Shown here piece after piece: positions 51,742 through 61,756 of a DNA stretch of 64,000 nt. The translations under genes and the position numbers were made by a program. How positions within the stretch are numbered: the stretch's first letter is position 1; each line of letters begins with the position of its first letter. A model generated the notes under the pieces. The model saw only the letters and a list, made by a program, of their open reading frames with translations, was not told the origin of the DNA and ran no database searches. Location of the stretch: assembly GCF_031954525.1 (NCBI RefSeq), contig NZ_CP134867.1, positions 2,170,001-2,234,000 on the forward strand. The letters are read 5' to 3'. The DNA comes from Dyella sp. BiH032. Lineage in GTDB: Bacteria; Pseudomonadota; Gammaproteobacteria; Xanthomonadales; Rhodanobacteraceae.

Positions 51742-52749
51742 ATGAGCGATCTTCCCTACGCCAATGGCACACCGCCGCTGAGCGCCCAGCTGCGCAGCAC
51801 GCCCGAGGACTTCCGCGTGGAGGAGGTCCTCGGATACGAAGCGGACGGCGAGGGCGAGCACGCCCTGTTGCTGGTCGAGAAGCGTGGCGCCACCACGGAT
51901 TGGGTGGCGCGCGAGCTGGCCCGCTATGCGGGCGTGCCGCCGGTGGCGGTCGGCTATGCCGGCTTGAAGGACCGCCATGCGGTCACGCGCCAGACCTTCT
52001 CGGTGCAGCTGGCCGGCAAGCCGGATCCGGACTGGTCCGCTTTTCCGCATGCCGAGGTGAAGGTCATTTCCGCCACCCGGCACGCGCGCAAGCTCAAGCG
52101 CGGCGCGCTGCGCGGCAACCGGTTCGTGCTGGTGCTGCGGCAGGTGCAGGGCGATCGTGCGCGCGCCGAAGAAGTGCTGGAGCGGATCGCCGCGCGCGGC
52201 GTGCCGAACTATTTCGGCGAGCAGCGCTTCGGCCGGGGCGGCGGCAATGTGGAACAGGCCAGGGCGATGTTCGCCGGGCGCCGCGTGGACCGCGACAAGC
52301 GCCAGTTCTTGCTGTCCGCCGCGCGTTCGCACATTTTCAACGAGGTCCTGGCCGCGCGGGTCGAGCGCGGCGCGTGGGATACGCCGCTGGAAGGCGAGTT
52401 GTGGTCGCTCGCCGGCAGCCGCTCCTGGTTCGGGCCGGAGCCGTTCGACGAGGTGCTGGCGGACAGGCTGGCGCGCGGCGACATTCATCCGTCCGGTCCG
52501 CTGTGGGGGCAGGGCGAGACGCCGGCCGGGGCGGAGGTAGCGCAACTGGAAACGCAGATCGCCGAGGCGAACGCCGATCTAGTAGCGGGGCTGGTGGCGG
52601 CGCGGATGGATCAGGAGCGGCGTCCGCTGCGCTTGATCCCGGACCAGCTGCAGTGGCGATGGCTGGAAGGCGATGCGCTGGAGCTGACGTTCGGCTTGCC
52701 TGCGGGAGCCTATGCCACCGTGATCGTGCGCGAACTCGCCACCACCTGA
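51742..52749 (+). CDS. truD: tRNA pseudouridine(13) synthase
   Basis: TruD isomerises U13 of tRNA-Glu. The 335-residue protein has STPEDFRVEEVLGYEADGEGEH, the catalytic Asp motif VGYAGLKDRHAVTRQTFS, LKRGALRGNRFVLVLR, GVPNYFGEQRFGRGGGN and the TruD insert domain, followed by YATVIVRELATT at the end. It lies 48 nt after mgtE and is convergent with the Smr gene. A TruD gene beside ispF and surE is usual in gammaproteobacteria. Confidence 0.95.
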   Translation: MSDLPYANGTPPLSAQLRSTPEDFRVEEVLGYEADGEGEHALLLVEKRGATTDWVARELARYAGVPPVAVGYAGLKDRHAVTRQTFSVQLAGKPDPDWSAFPHAEVKVISATRHARKLKRGALRGNRFVLVLRQVQGDRARAEEVLERIAARGVPNYFGEQRFGRGGGNVEQARAMFAGRRVDRDKRQFLLSAARSHIFNEVLAARVERGAWDTPLEGELWSLAGSRSWFGPEPFDEVLADRLARGDIHPSGPLWGQGETPAGAEVAQLETQIAEANADLVAGLVAARMDQERRPLRLIPDQLQWRWLEGDALELTFGLPAGAYATVIVRELATT

Positions 52750-52767
52750 CGCCTCTGCAGGAACGAG

Positions 52768-52785
52768 TGCGGGCCTTTGCCCGCA
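52768..52785. terminator. Hairpin between convergent truD and Smr genes
   Basis: TGCGGGC and GCCCGCA form a perfect 7-bp stem with a CTTT loop between two converging genes, a position suited to bidirectional termination. U-tracts are weak. Confidence 0.5.
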
Positions 52786-52805
52786 GGCGGGAAAGGTTTC
52801 CGGGT

Positions 52806-53348
52806 TCAGTCCTTCAGCAGCACCACCACAGCGCCGGTGCCGCCCTGCATCGGTCGCGCCGAAGCGAACGCGATCACGTCGTCACGCCGCCGCAACAGCC
52901 GGTCGGTCAGCACCTTCAGCACCGGGCCGCTGCTCTTGGAGCGTAAACCCTTGCCATGCACGATGCGGACGCATCGCCATCCGCGTTCGTGCGCCTCGGC
53001 CAGGAACGCGGCGATGGTGGCCTGCGCGGCCGCGGCATTCATTTGATGCAGGTCGATGTCGTCCTGCACGCTGAACTGGCCGCGCTTGAGCTGCCTGAGC
53101 AATTTGAGCGGATAACCGTCGCGCAGATAGCTGAGTTCCTCGCCGACTTCCATGAGCCCGGGATCGAAGGCCATGTCCAGCAGTTCGCCGGGCACTGCAG
53201 CCTCGTCCGCCTCCAGCATGTGGGCGCGCGGCTCGGGTTTGGGCGCAGCCGGCGGCTCGACCGCATCGAGACGGCGGACCTCGCCGATGGCATCGCGGAA
53301 CAGGCGCGCATCGTCGTCGGTCACGGTGGCGGGAGGTCGGCGTTTCAT
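52806..53348 (-). CDS. Smr domain-containing protein (SmrA/YdaL type)
   Basis: The 180-residue protein ends with an Smr domain (about residues 95-180). DDIDLHQMNAAAAQATIAAF includes the DLH motif, here DLHQ instead of the usual DLHG; RIVHGKGLRSKSSGPVLK is the HGxG loop. Smr domains act as nicking or RNA endonucleases or in ribosome-associated quality control. The start MKRRPPATVTDDDARLF (53348) was chosen; 30 residues further upstream are Arg-rich and unlike the family. Antisense to the truD-surE interval. Confidence 0.87.
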   Translation of the reverse strand: MKRRPPATVTDDDARLFRDAIGEVRRLDAVEPPAAPKPEPRAHMLEADEAAVPGELLDMAFDPGLMEVGEELSYLRDGYPLKLLRQLKRGQFSVQDDIDLHQMNAAAAQATIAAFLAEAHERGWRCVRIVHGKGLRSKSSGPVLKVLTDRLLRRRDDVIAFASARPMQGGTGAVVVLLKD

Positions 53349-53576
53349 GGGCGCCATCCTAGACCAGGAAGCCGCGAACGCGGTTCCGTGACGGTGTAGC
53401 CGGCAGGCAAGCGGCAGCGGGCGCATCCTTCTTCTCACGCCGGCAGCGGCACGAATTCAATATGTTGCGAGCGGATGGCGGTGAAAACTCCTGCCTTGCT
53501 CGGGTAGACTTCGGAACATTCACTGGCGCGCCGGGGACTCGGGTGCGTGCCAGCCATTGGCTTTGAACGGATGACG

Positions 53577-54368
53577 ATGCGAGTTCTTGTCAGCAACGAC
53601 GACGGCGTGGATGCTCCCGGCATCCGCGTGCTCGCCGAGCGCCTCGGCGCGGTCGGCCAGGTCACGGTGGTGGCCCCCGACCGGGACCGTTCCGGCGCCA
53701 GCAATTCACTTACCCTCGACGCGCCGATCCGCGCATTGCGGATGGACAACGGCTACTACCGCGTGGCGGGCACGCCGACGGATTGCGTGCACCTCGCGCT
53801 GGCCGGCCTGCTCGATCATGAGCCGGATATCGTGGTGTCCGGCATCAACAACTCGGCCAACCTGGGCGACGACGTGATCTACTCGGGTACGGTCTCGGCT
53901 GCGATGGAAGGGCGCTTCCTCGGCTTGCCGGCTATCGCCGTCTCGCTGGTCAGCAAGGACCACAAGGGCGAGCATTACGAGTCCGCGGCGCGTGCCGTGC
54001 TGATGCTGATGGAACGCCTGCTGGTGGATCCGCTGCCGGCCGACACCATCTTGAACGTCAACGTGCCCGATCGCCCCTGGGAGGAGATCCACGGCTTCGA
54101 AGTCACCCGCCTGGGCAAGCGCCACCGTTCCGCCCCCTGCATCCGACAGACCGATCCGCGCGGCAAGCCCATCTGGTGGATCGGCCCGGCCGGCGACGTG
54201 GACGACGCCGGCCCCGGCACCGACTTCAATGCCGTGCAGCGCGGCTATGTCTCGGTCACGCCGATCCATGTCGATCTCACGCGCTTCCAGGCGCTGGAGA
54301 AAGTGAGCAGCTGGATGAGTGCGCTCAGCGGCCACATGGCCGACGGGAACGGGGAGAAAGCGGCATGA
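53577..54368 (+). CDS. surE: 5'/3'-nucleotidase SurE
   Basis: SurE dephosphorylates nucleoside monophosphates and short polyphosphate, with a role in stationary phase. The 263-residue protein starts [16 protein letters not shown], with Asp8 and Asp9 as metal ligands, and has [55 protein letters not shown] (quoted in parts) and NVNVPD. The ATG at 53577 gives the canonical start; another ATG at 53571 is possible. It overlaps pcm by ATGA (54365-54368). Confidence 0.95.
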   Translation: MRVLVSNDDGVDAPGIRVLAERLGAVGQVTVVAPDRDRSGASNSLTLDAPIRALRMDNGYYRVAGTPTDCVHLALAGLLDHEPDIVVSGINNSANLGDDVIYSGTVSAAMEGRFLGLPAIAVSLVSKDHKGEHYESAARAVLMLMERLLVDPLPADTILNVNVPDRPWEEIHGFEVTRLGKRHRSAPCIRQTDPRGKPIWWIGPAGDVDDAGPGTDFNAVQRGYVSVTPIHVDLTRFQALEKVSSWMSALSGHMADGNGEKAA

Positions 54369-55051
54369 CCATGAACGTGCATCCGCTGCCGCCGTCCGCG
54401 CTGAAAGGCGAGGGCATGACATCGCAACGCGCGCGCGATCGCCTGGCAGCGAAACTGAAGGACGAAGGGATCAAGGATGCCCGCGTGATCGAGGTGATCC
54501 GCAACCTGCCGCGTCATCACTTCATCGACCAGGCGCTGCATTCGCGCGCTTACGAAAATACCGCGCTGCCCATCGGCCATGGCCAGACCATCTCCCAGCC
54601 TTGGGTGGTAGCGCGCATGACCGAGGCGCTGCTGGAGTTCGGCCTGCCGAAGAAGGTGCTGGAGATCGGCACCGGCTCGGGTTACCAGGCAGTGGTGCTC
54701 GCCTCGCTGGTACCACAGCTCTACACGGTCGAGCGCATCGAGGAACTGTTGCGCCAGGCGCGCCGCCGTTTCCGCCAGCTCGGGCTGGCCAACATCCGTT
54801 CGCGCCATGACGACGGCAAGCTGGGTTGGCCGGACGAAGCACCGTTCGACGCCATCATTCTCACTGCCGCTGGCGATACCATTCCCACCCAACTGCTCGA
54901 CCAGCTCAGCCCTCACGGCGTGCTGGTGGCGCCCGTGGGCTCGCCCAGTCACCAGACCCTGATCCGCATGCGCGGAGACGGCGAGGGCGACTTCATCCAG
55001 GAAGAGCTCGGCCCCGTGAGTTTCGTGCCGCTGCTCGGCGGCATCGGCTGA
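54365..55051 (+). CDS. pcm: Protein-L-isoaspartate O-methyltransferase
   Basis: Pcm repairs isoaspartyl damage in ageing proteins using SAM. The 228-residue protein has the SAM-binding motif [20 protein letters not shown], the substrate loop [35 protein letters not shown] and [15 protein letters not shown]. An internal Met18 ([14 protein letters not shown]) may be the functional start, but the overlap with surE favours 54365. It is in the standard surE-pcm-yqaA-nlpD arrangement. Confidence 0.95.
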   Translation: MTMNVHPLPPSALKGEGMTSQRARDRLAAKLKDEGIKDARVIEVIRNLPRHHFIDQALHSRAYENTALPIGHGQTISQPWVVARMTEALLEFGLPKKVLEIGTGSGYQAVVLASLVPQLYTVERIEELLRQARRRFRQLGLANIRSRHDDGKLGWPDEAPFDAIILTAAGDTIPTQLLDQLSPHGVLVAPVGSPSHQTLIRMRGDGEGDFIQEELGPVSFVPLLGGIG

Positions 55052-55076
55052 CCCCACATTTCATCTAGGACGCTCG

Positions 55077-55685
55077 ATGCGCCTCTTCGGAACGCTGTAC
55101 GCCCGTGCCCTGACCTGGGCGCGCCACCCCAGGGCGGTCTATTACCTCTGCGGGCTGAGCTTCGTCGAGGCCTTCATCTTTCCGATCATGCCGGAGGTGA
55201 TGCTGGCGCCGATGATGCTGGGCAAGCGGCACAAGGCATTCTTCTACGCCAACCTCAGCCTGTTGTTCTCGCTGCTCGGCTCGCTGGTCGGCTACGCGCT
55301 CGGCCATTGGGCGTTCCAGGCGCTCCATCCGGTGCTCGAGGCGCTGCACTTGCTGGCGCCGATCGAGCAAGGCGTGGAAAACCTCCGCGCGCAGATGAAT
55401 ACGCATTGGCTCGGCCTGCTGGTGGTGCTGGCGCTCGCGGCGCTGCAACCGGTGGTGCCGATGAAGTTCGTGACCTGGGCCGCCGGTATCGTGGGCGTGC
55501 CGATCGTCCCGTTCCTGGTGTGCATGGCGGTCGGCCGCGGCAAGCGCGTGTGGCTGCTGGCGTTGCTGATCCGGCTTTTCGGCGAGCGGGCGGAGCGCAT
55601 CCTGCACAAGCACATCGAGCGCATCGGCTGGGCGGCGGTCGTCATCCTCGTCGGTTTGGTGGTCTGGTGGCTGCTGCGCGGCTGA
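55077..55685 (+). CDS. YqaA family (DedA/SNARE-associated type) membrane protein
   Basis: The 202-residue protein has the pattern of YqaA proteins: N-terminal amphipathic segment, then FVEAFIFPIMPEVMLAPMML, ANLSLLFSLLGSLVGYALGHWAF, LLVVLALAALQPVVPMKFVTWAAG with the Pro-rich loop, and two more hydrophobic helices. DedA-fold proteins are inner-membrane lipid- or ion-related transporters; the role of YqaA is not well known. It lies 25 nt after pcm and upstream of the nlpD-like gene. Confidence 0.88.
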   Translation: MRLFGTLYARALTWARHPRAVYYLCGLSFVEAFIFPIMPEVMLAPMMLGKRHKAFFYANLSLLFSLLGSLVGYALGHWAFQALHPVLEALHLLAPIEQGVENLRAQMNTHWLGLLVVLALAALQPVVPMKFVTWAAGIVGVPIVPFLVCMAVGRGKRVWLLALLIRLFGERAERILHKHIERIGWAAVVILVGLVVWWLLRG

Positions 55686-55747
55686 TGCGGCGCGGGCCGG
55701 CGACACGCCAGCATGAAAATGGAGTTACGGCTCGGTATGCTCACCGC

Positions 55748-56776
55748 ATGAAAGGACACAGTCGCTACTTCGCCCCCGCCGCTCTCTCCCTGCTGCTCGC
55801 TGCCTGCGTGTCGCCACGCAGCTCGGTGGTCATCGAGCCGGCCAGTGGCGCACAGGGACGTACCGTGGCGCCGGCCGCCACGCGCGCTGCCGCGCCCGGA
55901 GGAACCTACCGGGTGGTGAAGGGTGACACGCTCTACTCGATCGCCTTTCGCAACGGCGTGGACTTCCGCGATCTGGCGTCCTGGAACGGCATCGCCGCGC
56001 CTTACACGATCTGGCCGGGGCAGACGCTGAAGCTCTCCGGGAAGGAAGCGGCACCCGTTGCCGCGAGCCACGCCGGAACGGTGGCGACGGTGAAGCCGGC
56101 ACCCTCGACGGCTCCGTCGCCGACGACGGCCCCCGGTTCCGCGGGTGGATTCCAGACAGTGACTGGCGATCAGGCAGCGACGGCTCCCGGCCACGCGGCC
56201 ACGACGGCTTCCGTGCCGGCTTCTGTTCCGGCCTCGGCCGCGCCCGCGTCGCATCCTCCTGTTGCGGCTCCTGCGCCCGCCAGCACCGCCCCTCTGGTGG
56301 TGCCCGTGGCCGGCGCTCCCGCGACCGCGCATACGGCCGCGGCGGCGGCGACCCCGCCACCGGCGCCTGTTCAGCCGGTTGCTGCCGGCGCCACGCGCGC
56401 CAGCGGCGGCATCACCTGGCGCTGGCCGGCGGATGGCACGCTGGGCAAGCGCTTCCAGTCGGGCGACGCGATCCCCGGTATCGAGATCCTCGGCAAGTCA
56501 GGGGACCCCGTACGGGCTGCGGCCGACGGTGTGGTCGTGTACAGCGGCAATGGTCTGGTTGGCTACGGCGAACTGGTGATCATCAAGCACAACGACAGCT
56601 TCCTGTCGGCCTATGGCCACAACAGCAAGCGCCTGGTGAAAGAAGGCCAGCGCGTCAGCGCGGGCCAGCAGATCGCCGAGATGGGCTCGACGGGCGCGTC
56701 CAGGGACGAACTTCAGTTCCAGATCCGCCGCGACGGCAATCCGGTCGATCCGCTGGGTTATCTGCCGGCTCGGTGA
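55748..56776 (+). CDS. nlpD: NlpD-like LysM/M23 lipoprotein, probable amidase activator
   Basis: This 342-residue lipoprotein (lipobox LLLAAC) has a LysM domain (TYRVVKGDTLYSIAFRNGVDF, about residues 52-96), a long Ala/Pro/Thr linker, and a C-terminal M23 domain (about 230-340; NGLVGYGELVIIKHNDSFLSAYGHN). The HxH motif of active M23 peptidases is replaced (LQFQIR in place of LHFEIR), so the domain is likely non-catalytic and activates AmiC-type amidases as NlpD does. The usual downstream rpoS is not next; two minus-strand genes follow. Confidence 0.88.
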   Translation: MKGHSRYFAPAALSLLLAACVSPRSSVVIEPASGAQGRTVAPAATRAAAPGGTYRVVKGDTLYSIAFRNGVDFRDLASWNGIAAPYTIWPGQTLKLSGKEAAPVAASHAGTVATVKPAPSTAPSPTTAPGSAGGFQTVTGDQAATAPGHAATTASVPASVPASAAPASHPPVAAPAPASTAPLVVPVAGAPATAHTAAAAATPPPAPVQPVAAGATRASGGITWRWPADGTLGKRFQSGDAIPGIEILGKSGDPVRAAADGVVVYSGNGLVGYGELVIIKHNDSFLSAYGHNSKRLVKEGQRVSAGQQIAEMGSTGASRDELQFQIRRDGNPVDPLGYLPAR

Positions 56777-56809
56777 AGTTCGGAATAGGGCTTCGCCAGG
56801 GGCGAAGCC

Positions 56810-57187
56810 TCAGTCGTTCGGAAGAATGAACGCGGCCACGACGCGGCGATTTTCGCCCGCGAGCAGGTCATAGGTACGTGCGGCAGCCGCATTGTCCATC
56901 ACCTCGACGCCGACGCCTTTGCGCAGGAAGCCGGCCATGAAGGCTGCTGCAGGAAAGACCTGGCGTTCGCCCGTGCCCAGGATCACCACTTCCGGATCGA
57001 GCTCCAGGATGGCGTCCACGTGGCCGGCATCCAGCTCCCGGGCGTGAGCGACCGGCCAATCCTCGATGGCGCGCACTGGGGAAAGCACCAGGCTGCGCGT
57101 GAACTCGCGATCGACTACGGTGATGCTGCGGCTGCCCACGCGGCGGACAAAGAGGTAATCGCCGGGGCGGTCGAGCGAGAGGTCCAT
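56810..57187 (-). CDS. Mth938-like domain protein
   Basis: This 125-residue protein contains the single-domain Mth938/NDUFAF3-like fold: DYLFVRRVGSRSITVVD, LVLSPVRAIEDWP, ELDPEVVILGTGERQVFP and VGVEVMDNAAAARTYDLLAGENRRV. The start MDLSLDRPGD at 57187 is preferred over the upstream frame start at 57271, which overlaps yhbY. Family function is not known in bacteria; eukaryotic relatives assist complex I assembly. Immediately downstream of yhbY. Confidence 0.82.
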   Translation of the reverse strand: MDLSLDRPGDYLFVRRVGSRSITVVDREFTRSLVLSPVRAIEDWPVAHARELDAGHVDAILELDPEVVILGTGERQVFPAAAFMAGFLRKGVGVEVMDNAAAARTYDLLAGENRRVVAAFILPND

Positions 57188-57194
57188 GGAAGGC

Positions 57195-57491
57195 TCAGCG
57201 GGGCAGGGCGAGCTTGGGCTCGTCCTCGTTGCGACGGAACAGGACCACGATGTGGCCGATCTGCTGGACATTCTCCGCGCCGGTGCCGCCAGCGAGAACG
57301 TCGATCTGTTCCTGGCGCTCGTCTTTGTCGCCGCCCGACAGCTTCACCTTGACCAGTTCGTGATGGGTGAGGGCCAGATCGAGTTCCTTGACCACGGCCT
57401 CGGTCGCGCCCTTGGCTCCGAGCAGGATCACTGGCTTCAGATCATGGGCCAGGCTGCGCAGGTAGCGGCGCTGTGACGGGGAGAGCGACAT
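57195..57491 (-). CDS. yhbY: Ribosome assembly RNA-binding protein YhbY
   Basis: This 98-residue protein is the YhbY/CRS1-type KH-like RNA-binding domain: [49 protein letters not shown] and [15 protein letters not shown]. YhbY associates with pre-50S ribosomes in E. coli. It is divergent from rlmE by 79 nt, the usual arrangement with rlmE-ftsH. Confidence 0.93.
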   Translation of the reverse strand: MSLSPSQRRYLRSLAHDLKPVILLGAKGATEAVVKELDLALTHHELVKVKLSGGDKDERQEQIDVLAGGTGAENVQQIGHIVVLFRRNEDEPKLALPR

Positions 57492-57570
57492 GCGTTCAGT
57501 CTCGGATTCGCGGCAGGTGGACCGACAAGGGTATCATGGCACCCCATTATCCTGTGGCCGTTGCCGACCC

Positions 57571-58217
57571 ATGTCTCGCAGCAAAAGCAGTTCCCGCTGG
57601 CTGCGGGAGCATTTCGATGACGTCTATGTGAAGAAGGCCCAGGCCGAGGGCCTGCGCTCGCGCGCCGTCTTCAAGCTGGAAGAGCTGATCGACCGCGACC
57701 GGCTGCTCAAGCCGGGCATGCGCGTGGTCGACCTGGGCGCCGCTCCCGGCGGGTGGTCGCAGCTGGTGCGCCAGCGGCTGGGCGACAACGGCACGGTGGT
57801 CGCCCTCGACATTCTGCCCATGCAGGGCATCGCAGGGGTGGACTTCCTGCAAGGGGACTTCCGGGAGGAGGCCGTGCTGCGCGAGCTGGAGAGCCGGCTG
57901 GACGGACAGAAGGTCGATCTTGTGCTGTCCGACATGGCCCCCAATATGAGTGGTGTCGCGCTGGCGGACCAGATCCGGGCAATGGATCTGGCCGAGCTGG
58001 CACTGGATTTCAGTCGCCAATGGCTGAAACCCGGCGGTTCGTTCCTGATCAAGTTATTCCAGGGCGTAGGCTTCGACGATTACCTGCGTAACTTGCGCGC
58101 GGAGTTTTCGCGCGTAACTATGCGTAAACCAAAGGCCTCCCGCGCCCGTTCGCGTGAGGTATATGCGCTGGCCACAGGAAGAAAGGTCAGTGGCGCTCAA
58201 CCGGGCGAGAACCGTGC

Positions 58218-58221
<4 letters not shown>
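57571..58221 (+). CDS. rlmE: 23S rRNA (uridine(2552)-2'-O)-methyltransferase RlmE
   Basis: RlmE (FtsJ) methylates U2552 in the A-loop of 23S rRNA. The 216-residue Rossmann methyltransferase has [16 protein letters not shown] (catalytic Lys in KLEE), [28 protein letters not shown] (catalytic Asp) and [15 protein letters not shown] (second Lys), with the Glu of the KDKE tetrad in SREVY. The ATG at 57571 gives the conserved [17 protein letters not shown] start. It overlaps ftsH by ATGA at 58218-58221. Confidence 0.96.
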
Positions 58222-60167
<1,946 letters not shown>

Positions 60168-60198
60168 GCGACGAACCCCGTTGGTTCGGAAGAAATGA

Positions 60199-60233
60199 GA
60201 AGAGGGCAGCCAAGGCTGCCCTCTTTCGTTTTT
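60199..60233 (+). terminator. Rho-independent terminator of ftsH
   Basis: AGAGGGCAGC and GCTGCCCTCT (60201-60210 and 60215-60224) form a 10-bp stem with a 4-nt loop. It is followed by TTCGTTTTT, 34 nt after the ftsH stop. Confidence 0.9.
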
Positions 60234-60422
60234 GCTGTCGTGAGCTGCATGCAGGAAAGTGCAGCAAGGGGAGGCTCGCTACGGGAAACAGCGGGCTCTT
60301 TTGGTTCGCGTTGCCCCTAGGCGATCTTGTTCCTGGCCGTTAGAATGTACGGCTTCGACATGGTGGTCGTTCACCGGTAAATGAATGCTTCGGCATTCGG
60401 TGAAAAAAATCTGAAAAAAGTA

Positions 60423-60451
60423 TTGACGGCCACCGCTCGAATCTGAATAAT
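60423..60451 (+). promoter_or_regulatory. Promoter of the tRNA cluster
   Basis: TTGACG (60423-60428) and AATAAT (60446-60451) are separated by exactly 17 bp, each one base from the sigma-70 consensus. Transcription would begin near 60458, about 58 nt before tRNA-Arg(ACG). No other good promoter is seen before the later tRNAs, so the five may be one transcript. Confidence 0.8.
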
Positions 60452-60515
60452 TCCGCTTCTCGCTTCGACGCTTTCCACTTCGGTGGTTAAGCGGAAAAGG
60501 CAAAGGTTTTACAGC

Positions 60516-60592
60516 GCGCCCGTAGCTCAGTTGGATAGAGTACCAGGCTACGAACTTGGTGGTCGGGAGTTCGAATCTCTCCGGGCGCGCCA
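60516..60592 (+). tRNA. tRNA-Arg(ACG)
   Basis: The 77-nt cloverleaf has acceptor GCGCCCG/CGGGCGC, anticodon arm CCAGG-CTACGAA-CTTGG (anticodon ACG) and encoded CCA. The wobble A is presumably deaminated to inosine, as in other bacteria. Confidence 0.96.
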
Positions 60593-60767
60593 ATTACAAC
60601 GCAAGGTGTGATGTTCGCATCATGGCTTGCACCGCAGGACAGAACATCGTCGTGCGGACCGGACGAAAGATGTGTTCGGTGTGCTTCGATACGGATTGAC
60701 TAGGCGAAGCGTCACCCGTAGCATTTCAAAGCTTCGGCGTTGCGAAAGCGGCCGAGGGTTCGAAATT

Positions 60768-60844
60768 CGGGGTATAGCTCAGCCTGGTAGAGCGCCAGCT
60801 TTGGGAGCTGGAAGTCGTGGGTTCGAATCCCTCTGCCCCGACCA
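60768..60844 (+). tRNA. tRNA-Pro(TGG)
   Basis: The 77-nt cloverleaf has acceptor CGGGGTA/TGCCCCG, anticodon loop TTTGGGA (anticodon TGG) and encoded CCA. Confidence 0.96.
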
Positions 60845-60873
60845 ACAGTTGTTGCCGTGCACCCGAGTGCATT

Positions 60874-60950
60874 GCGCCTGTAGCTCAACCGGATAGAGCA
60901 TCGGCCTTCTAAGCCGACGGTTGCAGGTTCGATTCCTGTCGGGCGCGCCA
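60874..60950 (+). tRNA. tRNA-Arg(TCT)
   Basis: The 77-nt cloverleaf has acceptor GCGCCTG/CGGGCGC, anticodon arm TCGGC-CTTCTAA-GCCGA (anticodon TCT) and encoded CCA. Confidence 0.96.
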
Positions 60951-60966
60951 ACACACTAAAGTTACG

Positions 60967-61043
60967 GTGGGCGTAGCTCAGTTGGTTAGAGTACCGGATT
61001 GTGATTCCGGTTGTCGTGGGTTCGAGTCCCATCGTCCACCCCA
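60967..61043 (+). tRNA. tRNA-His(GTG)
   Basis: The 77-nt cloverleaf has acceptor GTGGGCG/CGTCCAC, anticodon arm CCGGA-TTGTGAT-TCCGG (anticodon GTG) and encoded CCA. The G at 60966 and discriminator C at 61040 provide the extra G-1:C73 pair recognised by HisRS. Confidence 0.96.
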
Positions 61044-61059
61044 AAATTGAAGAAGTTCA

Positions 61060-61135
<76 letters not shown>

Positions 61136-61141
61136 ATAAAG

Positions 61142-61170
61142 AAACGCCCAGGGAAACCTGGGCGTTTTTC
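61142..61170 (+). terminator. Terminator of the tRNA cluster
   Basis: AACGCCCAGG and CCTGGGCGTT form a 10-bp stem with a GAAA tetraloop, followed by TTTC and further T, 7 nt after tRNA-Lys. Confidence 0.92.
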
Positions 61171-61208
61171 TTTTGCGTTGCGATGGGCATGCTCAGGCAA
61201 ATGGATGG

Positions 61209-61280
61209 CTAGACGTCCATGTCTTCTTCGGTGGCGGTGTGAGTCGCGCCGTGCGCCGACTGGCTCTCGGTGCAATGCAT
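61209..61280 (-). CDS. Possible 23-residue peptide
   Basis: A minus-strand frame encodes 23 residues, starting MHCTESQSAHG and ending TEEDMDV. It has a purine-rich AGAGAGAG ribosome binding site about 6 nt before the ATG. It is hydrophilic with an acidic C-terminus. The good ribosome binding site is the only support; no family is recognised and chance is possible at this length. It lies between the tRNA-cluster terminator and the AT-rich region. Confidence 0.3.
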   Translation of the reverse strand: MHCTESQSAHGATHTATEEDMDV

Positions 61281-61756
61281 GGTCGCTCTCTCTCTATGAG
61301 CGAGGACGCCCGATACGGTACCGCCGAACGGAGGACGCCTCTTAGATGCTAGCTGCGTGCGGAAGAGGGCTTCCAGTCATCCGGACTTTTGCAGGCGCCT
61401 AAACAAAAAAAGGCCGAGCTTTCGCTCGACCTTTGATGATTGGTACGGTGATAGGGATCGAAAATCCCCATCTGAAGCGATTTGACGTGGTTATTTGAGA
61501 AAGTACCCCCAAAAATACCCCCTTATAGCCAACGCTTCGCTGCCTACGGCTGGGCGTTAACTGACTCGTTACGTCAGCAGTGAGGGCTGCAACGACGCTA
61601 TCAAATTCGGCGAACCTCAACTCGAATGGCTTTTTTAGAGCTTTTGCGGGTTGGTATGTCTTTTGCTGTAGCCCTTGAGGCACTTACAAAGGCACGACAT
61701 TTTGTGTAGTTAGATGCGCTTGGGGCGTTGTAAGGACTACAGCGAAGGGGGAAGGG
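61281..61756. other. Transition region into AT-rich DNA
   Basis: About 480 bp without a supported gene. From about 61390 the sequence becomes AT-richer. It holds a minus-strand terminator (61405-61434) and two closely spaced CCCCCAAAAATACCCCC-type runs (about 61506-61523). I recall similar runs beside integrase genes in other genomes, but no integrase frame is found here. No copy of the tRNA-Lys 3' end is visible to the right within the window. Confidence 0.55.
61405..61434 (-). terminator. Orphan minus-strand terminator
   Basis: On the minus strand GGTCGAGC pairs with GCTCGGCC around a GAAA tetraloop and is followed by seven T. No supported gene on the minus strand ends here. It may mark the end of a deleted or disrupted gene, or terminate antisense transcription toward the tRNA genes. 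Confidence 0.75.

Larger units (their letters stand above)
60168..60515. other. ftsH to tRNA-cluster intergenic region
   Basis: This 348-bp stretch holds the ftsH terminator (60199-60233), a GAATGC-TTCG-GCATTC hairpin with a UUCG-type loop (60383-60398) followed by seven A, and the tRNA promoter at 60423-60451. No coding frame is supported. A possible extra -10 (TAGAAT, 60341-60346) has no good -35. Confidence 0.65.

Noticed and set aside
60279..61044. Minus-strand frames with peptides such as RPERFELPTT and GIRTHDFQLP
   Set aside because: These are the familiar false translations of the complement of tRNA genes and recur wherever tRNAs are clustered.
61440..61475. Possible tRNA 3'-end copy (TTCGATCCC then TACCA on the minus strand) as an attachment site
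   Set aside because: Spacing between the T-loop-like segment and CCA is one base off and it does not match the tRNA-Lys 3' end, so it cannot be claimed as an att repeat.
61399..61683. Minus-strand frame of 94 codons in the transition region
   Set aside because: It reads through a strong terminator hairpin, has a GTG start without a ribosome binding site and shows no domain. It could be degraded integrase-related DNA, but nothing supports a working gene.
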